NCBI RefSeq assembly: GCF_019468465.1
Contig: NZ_CP080519.1
Coordinates: forward strand, 9,355,001-9,419,000
Direction of reading: 5' to 3'
Origin: Amycolatopsis sp. DSM 110486
GTDB lineage: Bacteria > Actinomycetota > Actinomycetes > Mycobacteriales > Pseudonocardiaceae
DNA length: 64,000 nt
Positions 1 to 8,278 of this stretch are shown here, in pieces. Position 1 is the first letter of the stretch, and each line of letters begins with the position of its first letter. The notes below the pieces were generated by a model, which saw nothing but the letters and a program-made list of their open reading frames with translations, had not been told where the DNA came from and did no database searches. The position numbers and the translations under genes were made by a program.

Positions 1-21
1 GGTGACCTTACGTGTTGCCAT
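1..21 (-). CDS. 5' end of an unidentified gene leaving the window
   Basis: An ATG at 21-19 (minus strand) opens a frame reading MATRKVT before the window ends. A -10-like box TACGAT (complement of 29-34) lies 7 nt upstream, the same leaderless layout seen at many other genes here, which is the main support. Seven codons are too few to name a product. Confidence 0.35.
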
Positions 22-281
22 ACCTTTTATCGTACCAGCGGTCGGGCTTGGAGGCGCCACAGCGACGTCACCTCCCCGGCACGGGCGGCGTGAAGGGGGT
101 CTTCGGTGGCAGCCGCCTTCGGGTGCCGCGGTGTCGTGTCGATGCGGCCGGCTACGCGTAGACCCGCGGCGCTGACGAGGTCCAGAAGTTCGGCGCGGGT
201 TCGCGGCCCGGGCCGGCTCCGGAAGTCGCCCGATCCGGTGTGGCGGTACTCGCCGGCCGGTGAGCGGGTTCGCGGCCTGCC

Positions 282-1031
282 ATGCTGGCGCGGATGACGG
301 ACACGGGATACGCGCGGCTGCGGCTGGAGGTGCGGGTCGACGAGGTCGACGGGGTCCGGACGCCGCAGGTGGTGCCACTGGTGGACGGGCGGATCCTCGG
401 GCTCGGCGTGGAAGCGCACGCGGTGCGCGGTGACTACGGCCGGGGAACGGATCCGGATGTGCTGCTCGGGCGGCGCAGCCCGCTGCGTCCACCCGACGTG
501 GGCCTGGAGCTGTTCGACGAACGGCCGCGGGCGCCGCTGTGGCGGGGCTCGCGGGCCGAGGATCCGGTGGCGATCTCCGTGCGGGTCGAGCGGGAGAACG
601 CGGGCTGGGGCGCGCCGCACGACGCGGTGGTGTGGGCAGACTGGCAGGTCCAGCGGTGGGAAGGGCTGACGCCGCCGGAGGCGGCGCGGTTCGATCCCGG
701 GCAGTGCTTCGAGGAGCTGATCCGCGCGGACGTCGACCGGTGGTGGGAGGACGTGCCGAGGCGGGTGGCGCGGCGCGTGGTGTCGGTGCTGGACGACCGG
801 CCCGGGGTTCTCGGGCAGTGGGGGTTCGGGTTGCTCGGCGGGCGGGGCTGGATGATCGGGGACGACGGCGAGGTGGAGATCTCCGTCGTCGGCCCCGGGG
901 GCCGGCACTACCTCCGGTTCGGCCGCGATCCCCTGGGCGATCCCGATGCCGAGGCCGGCCGGATCCTCGACCGGCTCGGCGACACGCACCCCGAACGGTT
1001 GCCGGCGACGGTGCGCTCGACCGTGGTGTAG
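282..1031 (+). CDS. conserved hypothetical protein, 249 aa
   Basis: No family recognised. The protein is soluble, acidic and Trp/Arg rich, without a signal peptide or membrane segment. The N-terminal third reads like beta strands (LRLEVRVDEVDG); the middle holds a Trp-rich stretch (WADWQVQRWEG). ATG at 282 or ATG at 294 (MTDTGY) could start it; neither has a strong ribosome binding site. It converges on the Lrp gene and the two are separated by a strong hairpin, so it is probably monocistronic. Frame is open throughout and codon bias (G/C at third positions) is typical of the window, so I take it as a real gene of unknown function. Confidence 0.7.
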   Translation: MLARMTDTGYARLRLEVRVDEVDGVRTPQVVPLVDGRILGLGVEAHAVRGDYGRGTDPDVLLGRRSPLRPPDVGLELFDERPRAPLWRGSRAEDPVAISVRVERENAGWGAPHDAVVWADWQVQRWEGLTPPEAARFDPGQCFEELIRADVDRWWEDVPRRVARRVVSVLDDRPGVLGQWGFGLLGGRGWMIGDDGEVEISVVGPGGRHYLRFGRDPLGDPDAEAGRILDRLGDTHPERLPATVRSTVV

Positions 1032-1033
1032 CG

Positions 1034-1077
1034 GCCGGTGGTGGTGCTCTGCCCACGGGGAAAGCACCACCACCGGC
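1034..1077. terminator. bidirectional hairpin terminator
   Basis: Perfect 15-bp stem: GCCGGTGGTGGTGCT (1034-1048) pairs with AGCACCACCACCGGC (1063-1077), with a 14-nt loop, exactly between two convergent genes. No T run follows, as is common in high-GC actinobacteria. Confidence 0.8.
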
Positions 1078-1079
1078 AG

Positions 1080-1532
1080 TCACAACGTCGGCGAACGCCC
1101 TTCGAACGGCGTCGACAGCACCACCGTCGTCCGGGTCGACACCTTCGCCGCTTCCCGGATCCGTCGCAGCAGGTCCTCCAGCCCCAGCGGCGAAGCGACG
1201 CGCACCAGCAGGATGTACGACTCGTCGCCGGCGACCGAGTAGCAGGACTCGATCTCCGTGATGTGCTGGATGCGCTGCGGGTAGTCGTCGGGGGCGGCCG
1301 GGTCGTTGGGGGTCAGCGAGATCAGAGCGGTGAGCGGGAGGCCGATCTGCTCGCCGTCGAGGCGGGCGGTGTAGCCGAGGATCACGCCGCGCTGTTCCAG
1401 CCTCCGCACGCGCTGGTGCACGGCCGACACCGACAGCCCCACGCGCTCGGCGAGGTCGGTGAAGCTGCGCCGGCCGTCGGCGGCGAGCTCCTGCACGATG
1501 GCCTGGTCGAGCGGCTCGAGGGGGCCGCTCAT
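1080..1532 (-). CDS. Lrp/AsnC family transcriptional regulator
   Basis: 150 aa. Residues 1-60 form the AsnC-type helix-turn-helix (LDQAIVQELAADGRRS, then FTDLAERVGLSVSAVHQRVR); the C-terminal half is the RAM/ligand-binding alpha-beta domain. Family members bind amino acids and switch oligomeric state to control amino acid metabolism. The start ATG (1532-1530) overlaps the TGA of the upstream M24 peptidase by 4 nt (ATGA), so the two are translationally coupled and share the promoter at 2679. This context suggests a regulator responding to an amino acid or to products of peptide breakdown; the effector is not predictable from sequence. Confidence 0.92.
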   Translation of the reverse strand: MSGPLEPLDQAIVQELAADGRRSFTDLAERVGLSVSAVHQRVRRLEQRGVILGYTARLDGEQIGLPLTALISLTPNDPAAPDDYPQRIQHITEIESCYSVAGDESYILLVRVASPLGLEDLLRRIREAAKVSTRTTVVLSTPFEGRSPTL

Positions 1533-2671
1533 GCTTCGAGCACGACGAGGTCGTGCGGCCGCGTGTTCACGGCCTCGACGCCGGTCTCGGTGACCACGAC
1601 GATGTCCTCGATGCGGGCGCCCCAGCGGCCCGGCTGGTAGATGCCCGGCTCGACGCTGAACGCCATGCCCGGCTCCAGCGGCAGCGTGTTGCCCGCGATG
1701 ATGTAGGGCTCCTCGTGCACGTCGAGGCCGATGCCGTGGCCGGTGCGGTGGATGAAGAACTCGCCGAAGCCGGCGGCGTCGATCACGTCGCGCGCGGCGG
1801 CGTCGATGGACTCGGCCGTGGCGCCGGGGCGCACGGCGTCGACCGCGGCCTGCTGGGCCTGCTGCAGCACGGCGTAGGTCGAGGCGACGTCGGCGTCGCG
1901 CGGTTCGCCGACTGCGTAGGTGCGGGTGGAGTCGGAGTTGTAGCCCTCGGGCAGCGGGCCGCCGATGTCGACGACGACCACGTCGCCGCGCTCGATCACG
2001 CGGTCGGAGACATCGTGGTGGGGGCTGGCGCCGTTGGGACCGGAGCCGACGATCACGAAGTCGGCCACCGTGTGGCCCTCCTCGACGATGGCGGCGGCGA
2101 TGTCGGCGCCCACCTCGGCCTCGGTGCGCCCGGCGCGCAGCCACTCGCCCACGCGCGCGTGCACGCGGTCGATGGCGGCACCCGCGGCGCGCAGCGCGGC
2201 GATCTCGGCGGCGTCCTTGCGCATCCGCAGCTCGCGCACGACGGGACCGGCCAGGGTCTGCTCGGCGTCGCCAAGGGCGGCGCGCAGGGCGAGCACGTGC
2301 AGGGCCGGGGTGAAGTCGCTGACGGCGACGCGGCGGGCCTTGCCGAGCCGGTCGGCCACCAGCCGGTAGGCGTCGTCGCCGTCGACCCAGGTGAGGACCT
2401 CGACGCCGAGCTCGGCGGTGGGCACGTCGGCGTAGCCGGGGGCCTCCAGCTTGGGCACGACGAGCGCGGGCACGCCGTCGGCGGGCACCACGAGCGTGGT
2501 GAGGCGCTCGAACGAGCCGCCCGCCTGGCCGAGCAGGTAGCGCAGGTCGGAGCCGGGGGCGATGAGCAGGGCGTCGGTGTCCGCGGCGGCGGCCGCTTTC
2601 GCTGCGCGGTCGAGGCGGGCGCGGAGCGCGGCGGCGTCCGGGGCGGGCGTGTGGAGGGATCGGCGCGACAT
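1529..2671 (-). CDS. pepE: M24 family metallopeptidase (Xaa-Pro dipeptidase/aminopeptidase, PepE-like)
   Basis: 380 aa. The N-terminal half is a creatinase-like domain; the C-terminal pita-bread domain carries the five expected metal ligands: Asp in VVDIGG, Asp in NSDSTRTY, His in GHGIGLDVHEE, Glu in LEPGMAFSVEPGIY and Glu in ARIEDIVVV. Such enzymes remove N-terminal residues ahead of proline with two divalent metal ions in the cytoplasm. Length matches the Xaa-Pro dipeptidase family. It neighbours the exonuclease region as pepE (Rv2089c) does in M. tuberculosis. A TAGGCT box 7 nt upstream of ATG implies a leaderless mRNA. The gene is coupled by a 4-nt overlap to the downstream Lrp regulator. 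Confidence 0.93.
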   Translation of the reverse strand: MSRRSLHTPAPDAAALRARLDRAAKAAAAADTDALLIAPGSDLRYLLGQAGGSFERLTTLVVPADGVPALVVPKLEAPGYADVPTAELGVEVLTWVDGDDAYRLVADRLGKARRVAVSDFTPALHVLALRAALGDAEQTLAGPVVRELRMRKDAAEIAALRAAGAAIDRVHARVGEWLRAGRTEAEVGADIAAAIVEEGHTVADFVIVGSGPNGASPHHDVSDRVIERGDVVVVDIGGPLPEGYNSDSTRTYAVGEPRDADVASTYAVLQQAQQAAVDAVRPGATAESIDAAARDVIDAAGFGEFFIHRTGHGIGLDVHEEPYIIAGNTLPLEPGMAFSVEPGIYQPGRWGARIEDIVVVTETGVEAVNTRPHDLVVLEA

Positions 2672-2678
2672 GCGGCTG

Positions 2679-2684
2679 AGCCTA
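2679..2684 (-). promoter_or_regulatory. leaderless -10 box for the peptidase/Lrp pair
   Basis: TAGGCT on the minus strand, 7 nt before ATG 2671. No ribosome binding site lies between, so transcription probably starts at or next to the initiation codon. Confidence 0.6.
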
Positions 2685-2707
2685 GTACCGGCGCGGGAGG
2701 GCGCCCG

Positions 2708-3319
2708 TCACCCGGGCGGGGCCGGAGTTTCGAACAGCGGCGGCAACGCCGTGAGCATCAACGCGGACCAGACCACATGGGTCAGCAGCGGCGCCTGAAT
2801 GCCGCCCGTGGCACGGCGTTGCAGCCCGAACAGCGTCCCCATCACGATCGACGCCAGCACGAGCGCCGGGTTGCGAGTGGCCACGGTGGACAGTGCGTAG
2901 ACCGCCGTGGAGGTCACCACCGGCGCGCGCGTCACCGAGCCTTGCAGGGCGCCGCGGAAGAAGACTTCCTCGGCGGCGCCGGTGATCAGTGTCGTCGCGT
3001 AGACGGCCGGACCCGAGCCGCGGTCGGCGTAGGCGAGCACACCCGCGATCGCCCGCGACAACGGCGGGATGCGGCGGGCCACCAGTGCACAGCCGTAGAA
3101 CACGCCGAACGCGCCGGCGGCGACCGTCACCGGCCCCGCGACGGGGTGGCGTGAGGTGCCCCGCGGCGGCGGTCCCGCGGCGAGCGCGCCCGCGACCCAG
3201 GTGGCGGCGACGGCTCCCGTACGCCCGTGGAAACGGGCCGAACCGGGAGGCGTCGAGAGCGACCAGCCGAGCAGTCCGGTGCCGGCCGCGGTGACCAGCC
3301 CGAGCAGCGAGCGCCGCAT
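2708..3319 (-). CDS. CPBP family intramembrane metalloprotease
   Basis: 203 aa, with about five hydrophobic segments. The CPBP/Abi signature EEVFFRG is present at residues 117-123 (Glu117, Glu118, Arg122), followed by a second motif region ending in LLTHVVWS that supplies the metal-binding His. CPBP proteins are membrane-embedded proteases related to CaaX prenyl endopeptidase Rce1; in bacteria they act in bacteriocin immunity or processing of unknown substrates. The ATG overlaps the stop of the upstream epimerase (TGATG), so both are made from one mRNA. Substrate unknown. Confidence 0.8.
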   Translation of the reverse strand: MRRSLLGLVTAAGTGLLGWSLSTPPGSARFHGRTGAVAATWVAGALAAGPPPRGTSRHPVAGPVTVAAGAFGVFYGCALVARRIPPLSRAIAGVLAYADRGSGPAVYATTLITGAAEEVFFRGALQGSVTRAPVVTSTAVYALSTVATRNPALVLASIVMGTLFGLQRRATGGIQAPLLTHVVWSALMLTALPPLFETPAPPG

Positions 3320-4212
3320 CACGCCGCCCGCACGCGCTCGGCCAGCGCCGCCAGGGCCGCGGAGTCGTAGTCCATGGGTTCGAACGGTACGACGTCGCGG
3401 ATCGCGGGATCGCGCACGACCACCTCGTTGGCCATGGAGTCGATGAGCGTGCGGCCGGTGGCCACGTCGACGTCGGTCACGAGCGCGAGCCAGTACGCCG
3501 ACAGCCGCGGCGAGAGCAGCGGCACGGGCACGATCAGCGGGCTGCGGCCCTCGATCCGGGCCAGCCGCCTCAGCATGTCCAGGTAGGCAAGCTGTTCGCT
3601 GCCGCCGATCTCGAACGTCCGGCCTTCCGCGGCCTGCGAGTCGAGCACACCCACGAGGTAGCGCACGACGTCGGCGATCGCGATCGGCTGGGCGCGGGTG
3701 GCGGCCCAGCGCGGGGTGACCATCGCGGGCAGGTGCTCCACGAGCTGGCGGGTGATCTCCCACGAGATGCCGCCGTGGCCGATCACGATGGCGGCGCGCA
3801 GCACGGTCACGGGCACGCCGGTGCCGGCGAGCAGGTACTCGACCTGGCGGCGGCTGCGCAGGTGGGCGGACAGGTCGTCGGAGTCGTCGCCGAGGCCGCC
3901 GAGGTAGACGATGCGGCCGGTCCCGGCGGTGCGAGCGGCGAGGGCGAACGCGCGGGCCGCGGCGGCGTCCCGGCGTTCGAAGTCACGAGCGTCGAGGGCG
4001 TGCACGAGGTAGTAGGCGGCGTCGGTGCCCCGCAACGCGTTGTCGAGCGAGCGGGAGTCCTCGACGTCACCGTGCACCGCGGTGCCCGCGCCCGTGTATG
4101 CGGCCGGGTTGCGGGTCATCGCGAGCACGTCGTGCCCGTCGGCGGCCAGTGCCTCGGCGACGCGGCTCCCGACGAAACCGGACGCCCCGGTGACCAGTAC
4201 GCGCACTCCCAC
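3319..4212 (-). CDS. NAD(P)-binding epimerase/NmrA-like protein
   Basis: 297 aa. A Rossmann nucleotide-binding motif TGASGFVG starts at residue 8, and the fold continues as an atypical short-chain dehydrogenase/NmrA type (YYLVHALD, YLGGLGDD). The usual catalytic Tyr-x3-Lys is not evident, so it may bind NAD(P) without classical SDR chemistry, as many related proteins do. GTG at 4212 follows an AAAGGGG ribosome binding site; GTG at 4206 is an alternative. It is translationally coupled to the CPBP protease. Related proteins carry an extra C-terminal DUF2867 domain that is absent here. Function unknown. Confidence 0.82.
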   Translation of the reverse strand: MGVRVLVTGASGFVGSRVAEALAADGHDVLAMTRNPAAYTGAGTAVHGDVEDSRSLDNALRGTDAAYYLVHALDARDFERRDAAAARAFALAARTAGTGRIVYLGGLGDDSDDLSAHLRSRRQVEYLLAGTGVPVTVLRAAIVIGHGGISWEITRQLVEHLPAMVTPRWAATRAQPIAIADVVRYLVGVLDSQAAEGRTFEIGGSEQLAYLDMLRRLARIEGRSPLIVPVPLLSPRLSAYWLALVTDVDVATGRTLIDSMANEVVVRDPAIRDVVPFEPMDYDSAALAALAERVRAA

Positions 4213-4305
4213 TCCCCTTTCTCACGGTGTCGATCAGGGGTACCCGGGACGGGGCGGTGGAAACCGGGCGGCGCGTCAGGCGGGGTACTGCGCGGGCAGA
4301 CGTGG

Positions 4306-4311
4306 CAGGCT
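4306..4311 (+). promoter_or_regulatory. weak leaderless -10 box for the exonuclease
   Basis: CAGGCT, 6 nt before GTG 4318. It differs from the TAGGCT seen at other genes by one base but keeps the same spacing. Confidence 0.4.
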
Positions 4312-4317
4312 GGGCGC

Positions 4318-5268
4318 GTGACCGGACCACTCGCCCTCCTCGACTCCGCGAGCCTGTACTTCCGCTCGTACTACGCGCTGCCCGACTCGATGACCGCGCC
4401 CGACGGGACGCCGGTCAACGCCGTGCGCGGGTTCACCGACACGCTGGCGCGCATCCTCACCGACCGGCGCCCGTCGCGGCTGGTGGCGTGCCTCGACGCG
4501 GACTGGCGGCCGAAGTTCCGCACCGACCTGCTGCCCAGCTACAAGGCGCACCGGGTCGCCGTGCCGGGGCACGGCGAGGGCGAGGCCGACGTGGAGGAGG
4601 TGCCCGACACGCTCACACCGCAGGTGCCGGTGATCCTCGACGTGCTGGCCGCGTTCGGGTTCGCCACGGCCGAGGCGGCGGGCTACGAGGCCGACGACGT
4701 GATCGGCGCCCTGGCCACCCACGAGCAGGACGCGCCCGTCGAGGTCATCACCGGCGACCGCGACCTGTTCCAGCTCGTGCGCGCGACGCCGACGCCGACC
4801 TCGGTCGTGTACGTGGGCAAGGGCTGGGCGAAGGCCGAGGTGCTGGGGCAGGCCGAGATCGCCGAGCGCTACGGCGTGCCGGCCGGCCACGCGGGTCCCG
4901 CCTACGCCGACATGTCCGCGTTGCGAGGTGACCCGTCCGACGGGCTGCCCGGCGTCGCCGGTATCGGTGAGAAGACCGCGGCGAAACTCATCACGCAGTT
5001 CGGGTCGCTGGAGGAGCTGATCTCGGCCTCGCAGTCGGGGGACTCGCGGCTGCCGCTGAAGACCCGGCTGCGGCTCAAGGACGCGGCCGACTACCTCGCC
5101 GTGGCCCCCACCGTGGTGCGGGTCGCCGTCGACGCGCCGGTGGTGCAGTCCGGGCCGGACGCCGTGCCGACGAGCCCCGCGGACCCGGACCGGGTCGCGG
5201 AGCTGGCCGAGCGGTGGAACCTGGGTCGCTCGGTCGAACGGCTCCTGGCGGCGCTGCCGAAGGCGTGA
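4318..5268 (+). CDS. 5'-3' exonuclease, DNA polymerase I N-terminal domain type
   Basis: 316 aa. This is a stand-alone FEN-like nuclease equivalent to the first domain of Pol I (orthologue position of Rv2090). The metal-binding Asp residues appear in order: LLDSASLYFRSYYALP, CLDADWRPKFR, YEADDVIGALA, VITGDRDLFQLV, and the helix-hairpin-helix region GLPGVAGIGEKTAAKLI that grips DNA. The family removes 5' flaps and RNA primers during replication and repair. The GTG start is chosen because the protein fold begins at once (TGPLALLDS) and a -10 box lies 6 nt upstream. It converges on the Eis gene with a 7-nt gap. Confidence 0.93.
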   Translation: MTGPLALLDSASLYFRSYYALPDSMTAPDGTPVNAVRGFTDTLARILTDRRPSRLVACLDADWRPKFRTDLLPSYKAHRVAVPGHGEGEADVEEVPDTLTPQVPVILDVLAAFGFATAEAAGYEADDVIGALATHEQDAPVEVITGDRDLFQLVRATPTPTSVVYVGKGWAKAEVLGQAEIAERYGVPAGHAGPAYADMSALRGDPSDGLPGVAGIGEKTAAKLITQFGSLEELISASQSGDSRLPLKTRLRLKDAADYLAVAPTVVRVAVDAPVVQSGPDAVPTSPADPDRVAELAERWNLGRSVERLLAALPKA

Positions 5269-5275
5269 GCGCGGC

Positions 5276-6493
5276 TCAGAAGTACGTGCCGCACCACGGC
5301 CGTGTGTCGGTGGCGAACAGGGTGTCGGCACGACCGAGCGCCGCCGGGTCGACCGCGGTGATCCGGCCGGCTTGCGCGAGCGTCGAGGCGCGCCACTCGC
5401 CGAGGTAGAGCATGGCGAGGCTGTCGGCGTCGAGGAGCAGGTCCGCATCGGCGTCGGTGCGTTCGGCGCCGTCGGGGCCGACGCGGTAGCGGCCGCGGTT
5501 GGCCGGCAGCAGCCGATCGTCCACTTCGAACACGACGGGTTCGCCCTGCCCGTAGGTGCGAGCGGCGAGCGCGCCGGCGACGTCGACCAGCCGCAGCCAC
5601 AGGTCGTCTTCCACCTCGGTGGTGCGGGCGCGGCGCGGGTCGGTGAGCAGCACGGAGAGGGGTTCGTCGAGCGGGCGGAAGCGGGAGCTCACGGTGGCGA
5701 TGAGGTCGATCGAGAGCAGGAACCGCCACAGCGCGGCGATCGCCTCCGGGTTCGTGCCGTGCAGGTCGCGGACCTCCAGCAGAGGGCCGCGTTCGGGTTC
5801 GGCGACGGTGGACTGGTCCACGCTCGTGAACATCGCGAACGCGTCGTCCTCACCGTTCGGTCCGGTGTGGACAGCCACGCGATACCCGCCCTCACGGCTG
5901 AGGCGGCGGTTGAGCGCGACGGGCCACCAGACGTCGGGGCGCGCGATCATGCCCGGCCGGTGCAGCCCGATCTGTTGGTACAGCGCGGGAAGCTGCGCGC
6001 GGGCCTCGTCGGTGTCGAGCAGCCGGACGGCGCCGCCGGCTTCGGCGCCCTCACGCAGCCGCGCGGGGTGGTCGACGCGGACGGTGGCGCCGAAGGTGGC
6101 GATGCCGTAGCCGAAGCGGCCGTAGATCACGGCTTCGCTGGCGTGCAGGCACGCCAGCGTGGTGCCGCGTTCGGCGAGGTCGTTCAGCTGCGCGCTCATC
6201 AACGCGGTGACGACGCCGCGGCGCGTCCAGTCGGCGCGCACGCCGACACCGTCGACCGCCGTCGCGGGCAGGAGCGCGCCGCCGGGGACGGCGATCGTGG
6301 TGGCGAAACCGCTGGTGATCCCGATCGGACGGTCGTCGGCGAACGCGGCGAACTTGCCGGGCGCGGCCCAGGAATCGCCGATCTGCGCCCACGTCTCGTC
6401 CGAGACCAGGGGGCTGTGCAGTGCTTGCCCGAGCAGGTCGAAGGTGGGCCGGCGCTCGTCGTCGGTGATCGGGCGTACCACGAAGTCGGTCAT
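5276..6493 (-). CDS. GNAT N-acetyltransferase, Eis family (copy 1)
   Basis: 405 aa, the usual Eis length. The N-terminal GNAT fold holds the acetyl-CoA loop in GVRADWTRRGVVTALM; a second GNAT-like domain and a sterol-carrier-like C-terminal domain follow. It ends in WCGTYF: in Eis proteins the terminal Phe carboxylate lies in the active site as general base, and the WCGTxF ending fits. Mycobacterial Eis acetylates amines of aminoglycosides and peptides at several positions. ATG at 6493 is chosen over a longer frame because the fold begins with MTDFVVRPIT. It follows a DUF4333 lipoprotein gene, forming the second half of a duplicated pair. Confidence 0.9.
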   Translation of the reverse strand: MTDFVVRPITDDERRPTFDLLGQALHSPLVSDETWAQIGDSWAAPGKFAAFADDRPIGITSGFATTIAVPGGALLPATAVDGVGVRADWTRRGVVTALMSAQLNDLAERGTTLACLHASEAVIYGRFGYGIATFGATVRVDHPARLREGAEAGGAVRLLDTDEARAQLPALYQQIGLHRPGMIARPDVWWPVALNRRLSREGGYRVAVHTGPNGEDDAFAMFTSVDQSTVAEPERGPLLEVRDLHGTNPEAIAALWRFLLSIDLIATVSSRFRPLDEPLSVLLTDPRRARTTEVEDDLWLRLVDVAGALAARTYGQGEPVVFEVDDRLLPANRGRYRVGPDGAERTDADADLLLDADSLAMLYLGEWRASTLAQAGRITAVDPAALGRADTLFATDTRPWCGTYF

Positions 6494-6547
6494 GCCGCGA
6501 TCCAACCAAGCCCGCGGCGTGGGTGCCACGCGTTTTCCTTCGCCCGG

Positions 6548-6949
6548 CTACTTCGGGGCGTCGACGCGGTAGTCGCCCGCGGTGCCGGTGACCGTGATGG
6601 GCACGTGTTTCTCCTCGCCCGCGATGTCGACCACGCACTGGAACGTGGAGCCGTCGGTCACGGCCTGGCGGTCGGGGCAGCTGACCTCGCCGACACCGTC
6701 GAGCTGGTAGGTGTCGGCGAGGATCTTGGCGACGGCGGCGTCCATGGCTTTCGCGTCGAACACGCGCCCGGGCCCGGTGGCCGACGCCGGCGTCGCGCCC
6801 GAACTTCCCGCCGACGTCTCTGAAGGCGTGGTGGCGGACGGCGTGACCGTGACGGTCTTGACGGGCGCCGCCGGGTCGGCTTTGGTCGAACAGCCGGTGG
6901 CGAGCAGCATTCCGAGTCCGCACAGACCCAGCACCAGCACGGCGCGCAT
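6548..6949 (-). CDS. DUF4333 lipoprotein
   Basis: 133 aa. A signal peptide with lipobox LATGC (Cys at residue 20) predicts a lipid-anchored extracytoplasmic protein; a Thr/Ser/Pro-rich linker follows, then a DUF4333 domain (from FDAKAMDAAVAKIL to the end) with its characteristic Cys pair (VSCPDR and FQCVV), probably a disulfide. Function of the domain is unknown. It lies between the two Eis copies and shares its C-terminal domain with the membrane protein at 8279-9130, so it is a paralogue in a repeated DUF4333 + Eis unit. Confidence 0.88.
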   Translation of the reverse strand: MRAVLVLGLCGLGMLLATGCSTKADPAAPVKTVTVTPSATTPSETSAGSSGATPASATGPGRVFDAKAMDAAVAKILADTYQLDGVGEVSCPDRQAVTDGSTFQCVVDIAGEEKHVPITVTGTAGDYRVDAPK

Positions 6950-6995
6950 TCCCGCTCCTGTCCCCCGATGCCCGGTTCAGGGCCCTTGGTCAAGG

Positions 6996-8198
6996 TCAGA
7001 AGAAAGTACCGCACCACGACGCGCGGCGCGTGCCGAACAAGGTGTCCACGTGCGACACCGCGGTGTCGTCGAGGACTTCGATGCGGCCGGTGTCGGCCAG
7101 GGCCGAGGCGCGCCACGCTCCGAAGTAGAGCATCGCGAGCGAAGTGACGTCGAGGCGCAGGGCGGGGGCGGCGTCGGTGCGTTCGGCGCCGTCGGGGCTG
7201 ATGCGGTAGCGGCCGTCGTTGGCGGGCAGCAGCGGGTCGGCCACTTCGAGGACGACCGCTTCGGCCTCGCCGTAGGTGCGGGCGGCGAGTGCGGCGGGCG
7301 CGTCGATCACGCGCAGCCACGTTTCGTCTTCGACGGCCTTGACCTTGACCGCGCGCGGGTCGGTGAAGAGCAGTTCGACGGGTTCGTCGACGGGGCGGGC
7401 GATCACGGAGATGTCGTCGACGAGGTCCACCGACAGCAGGAATCGCCACAGGCCGGAGAACGCGGCGGGGTTGGTGTAGTGGAACTCGAAGACCGTGAGT
7501 TTCTGCCGGTCACCGTCGCCGCGTTCGACGTGGTAGACGAGGTAGCCGTCGACGCCGTCCGGGCCGCGGTGCACCGCGGTGTCGACGGGGCTGTCCGAGC
7601 GGCGGGCCTGGTTCTCGTTCATGGGCCAGTAGTGCGCGGGCCGCGTGATCATGCCGGGCCGGGCGGTGCCGGTGGCGGCGTAGAGGTCGGGCCAGTGCAG
7701 CAGGGCCTGCTCGAGGCCGAACACGCTGACCTCGCCGCCGGCCGGCGCTTCCGGGCGCAGCCGCGCGTGGCGGCGGTCGACGACGAGGTTGCGGCTGAGG
7801 GTGGCGACGCCGTAGCCGTACCGGCCGTAGATCGCGCCTTCGGTGGCGTGCAGGGACGCCAGCACCACGTCGCGTTCGGCGAAGTCCTGCAGCTGCGCGG
7901 CTTGCAGGGCGCTGAGCACGCCGCGGCGGGTGCGGCCGGCGCGCACGCCGACGCCGGTCACGGCCGCGAGCGGCACGCGCGCGCCGCCGGGGAGGACGAC
8001 CTCGTGGTCGGCGGCGCGCACGGTGCCGATCAGCTCCGGGTCGAACGCGGCGAACACGCGCGACTCCTGCAGAGCCTTGCCGATCCGCTCCCACTCCTCG
8101 TCGCTGCCGGCCTTGACGTGCAGCGCGGCCCGGAACAGGTTCCAGGCCGCGCGCTGCTCGTCGGCGGAGGACAGGAGTCGTACGGTGTGGTCGCTCAT
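6996..8198 (-). CDS. GNAT N-acetyltransferase, Eis family (copy 2)
   Basis: 400 aa, a diverged paralogue of the protein at 5276-6493. Acetyl-CoA loop GVRAGRTRRGVLSALQ, Tyr-rich substrate region IYGRYGYGVATLSRN, and terminal WCGTFF with the carboxylate expected to act as base. Both copies keep the IYGR(Y/F)GYG motif containing the proposed general-acid Tyr. Role inferred from Eis: N-acetylation of an amine substrate, possibly aminoglycosides; native substrate unknown. It begins at ATG 8198, with a weak GATGAT -10 box 6 nt upstream. Downstream is the DUF4333 lipoprotein gene, 46 nt away. Confidence 0.9.
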   Translation of the reverse strand: MSDHTVRLLSSADEQRAAWNLFRAALHVKAGSDEEWERIGKALQESRVFAAFDPELIGTVRAADHEVVLPGGARVPLAAVTGVGVRAGRTRRGVLSALQAAQLQDFAERDVVLASLHATEGAIYGRYGYGVATLSRNLVVDRRHARLRPEAPAGGEVSVFGLEQALLHWPDLYAATGTARPGMITRPAHYWPMNENQARRSDSPVDTAVHRGPDGVDGYLVYHVERGDGDRQKLTVFEFHYTNPAAFSGLWRFLLSVDLVDDISVIARPVDEPVELLFTDPRAVKVKAVEDETWLRVIDAPAALAARTYGEAEAVVLEVADPLLPANDGRYRISPDGAERTDAAPALRLDVTSLAMLYFGAWRASALADTGRIEVLDDTAVSHVDTLFGTRRASWCGTFF

Positions 8199-8278
8199 GC
8201 CGCGATCATCCTGTGGCCCGCGGGGTGCGGGCCACCGATTTACCCGGCTTCACTTTTCAGGGTGGATCACTGCGGTGA

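Noticed and set aside
27..1073. Long minus-strand open frame opposite the first gene
   Set aside because: Proline/arginine-rich shadow of the plus-strand gene with no domain; third-position GC favours the plus strand.
1553..3154. 533-codon plus-strand frame over the peptidase and CPBP genes
   Set aside because: Low-complexity Val/Gly/Ala shadow of two well-supported minus-strand genes.
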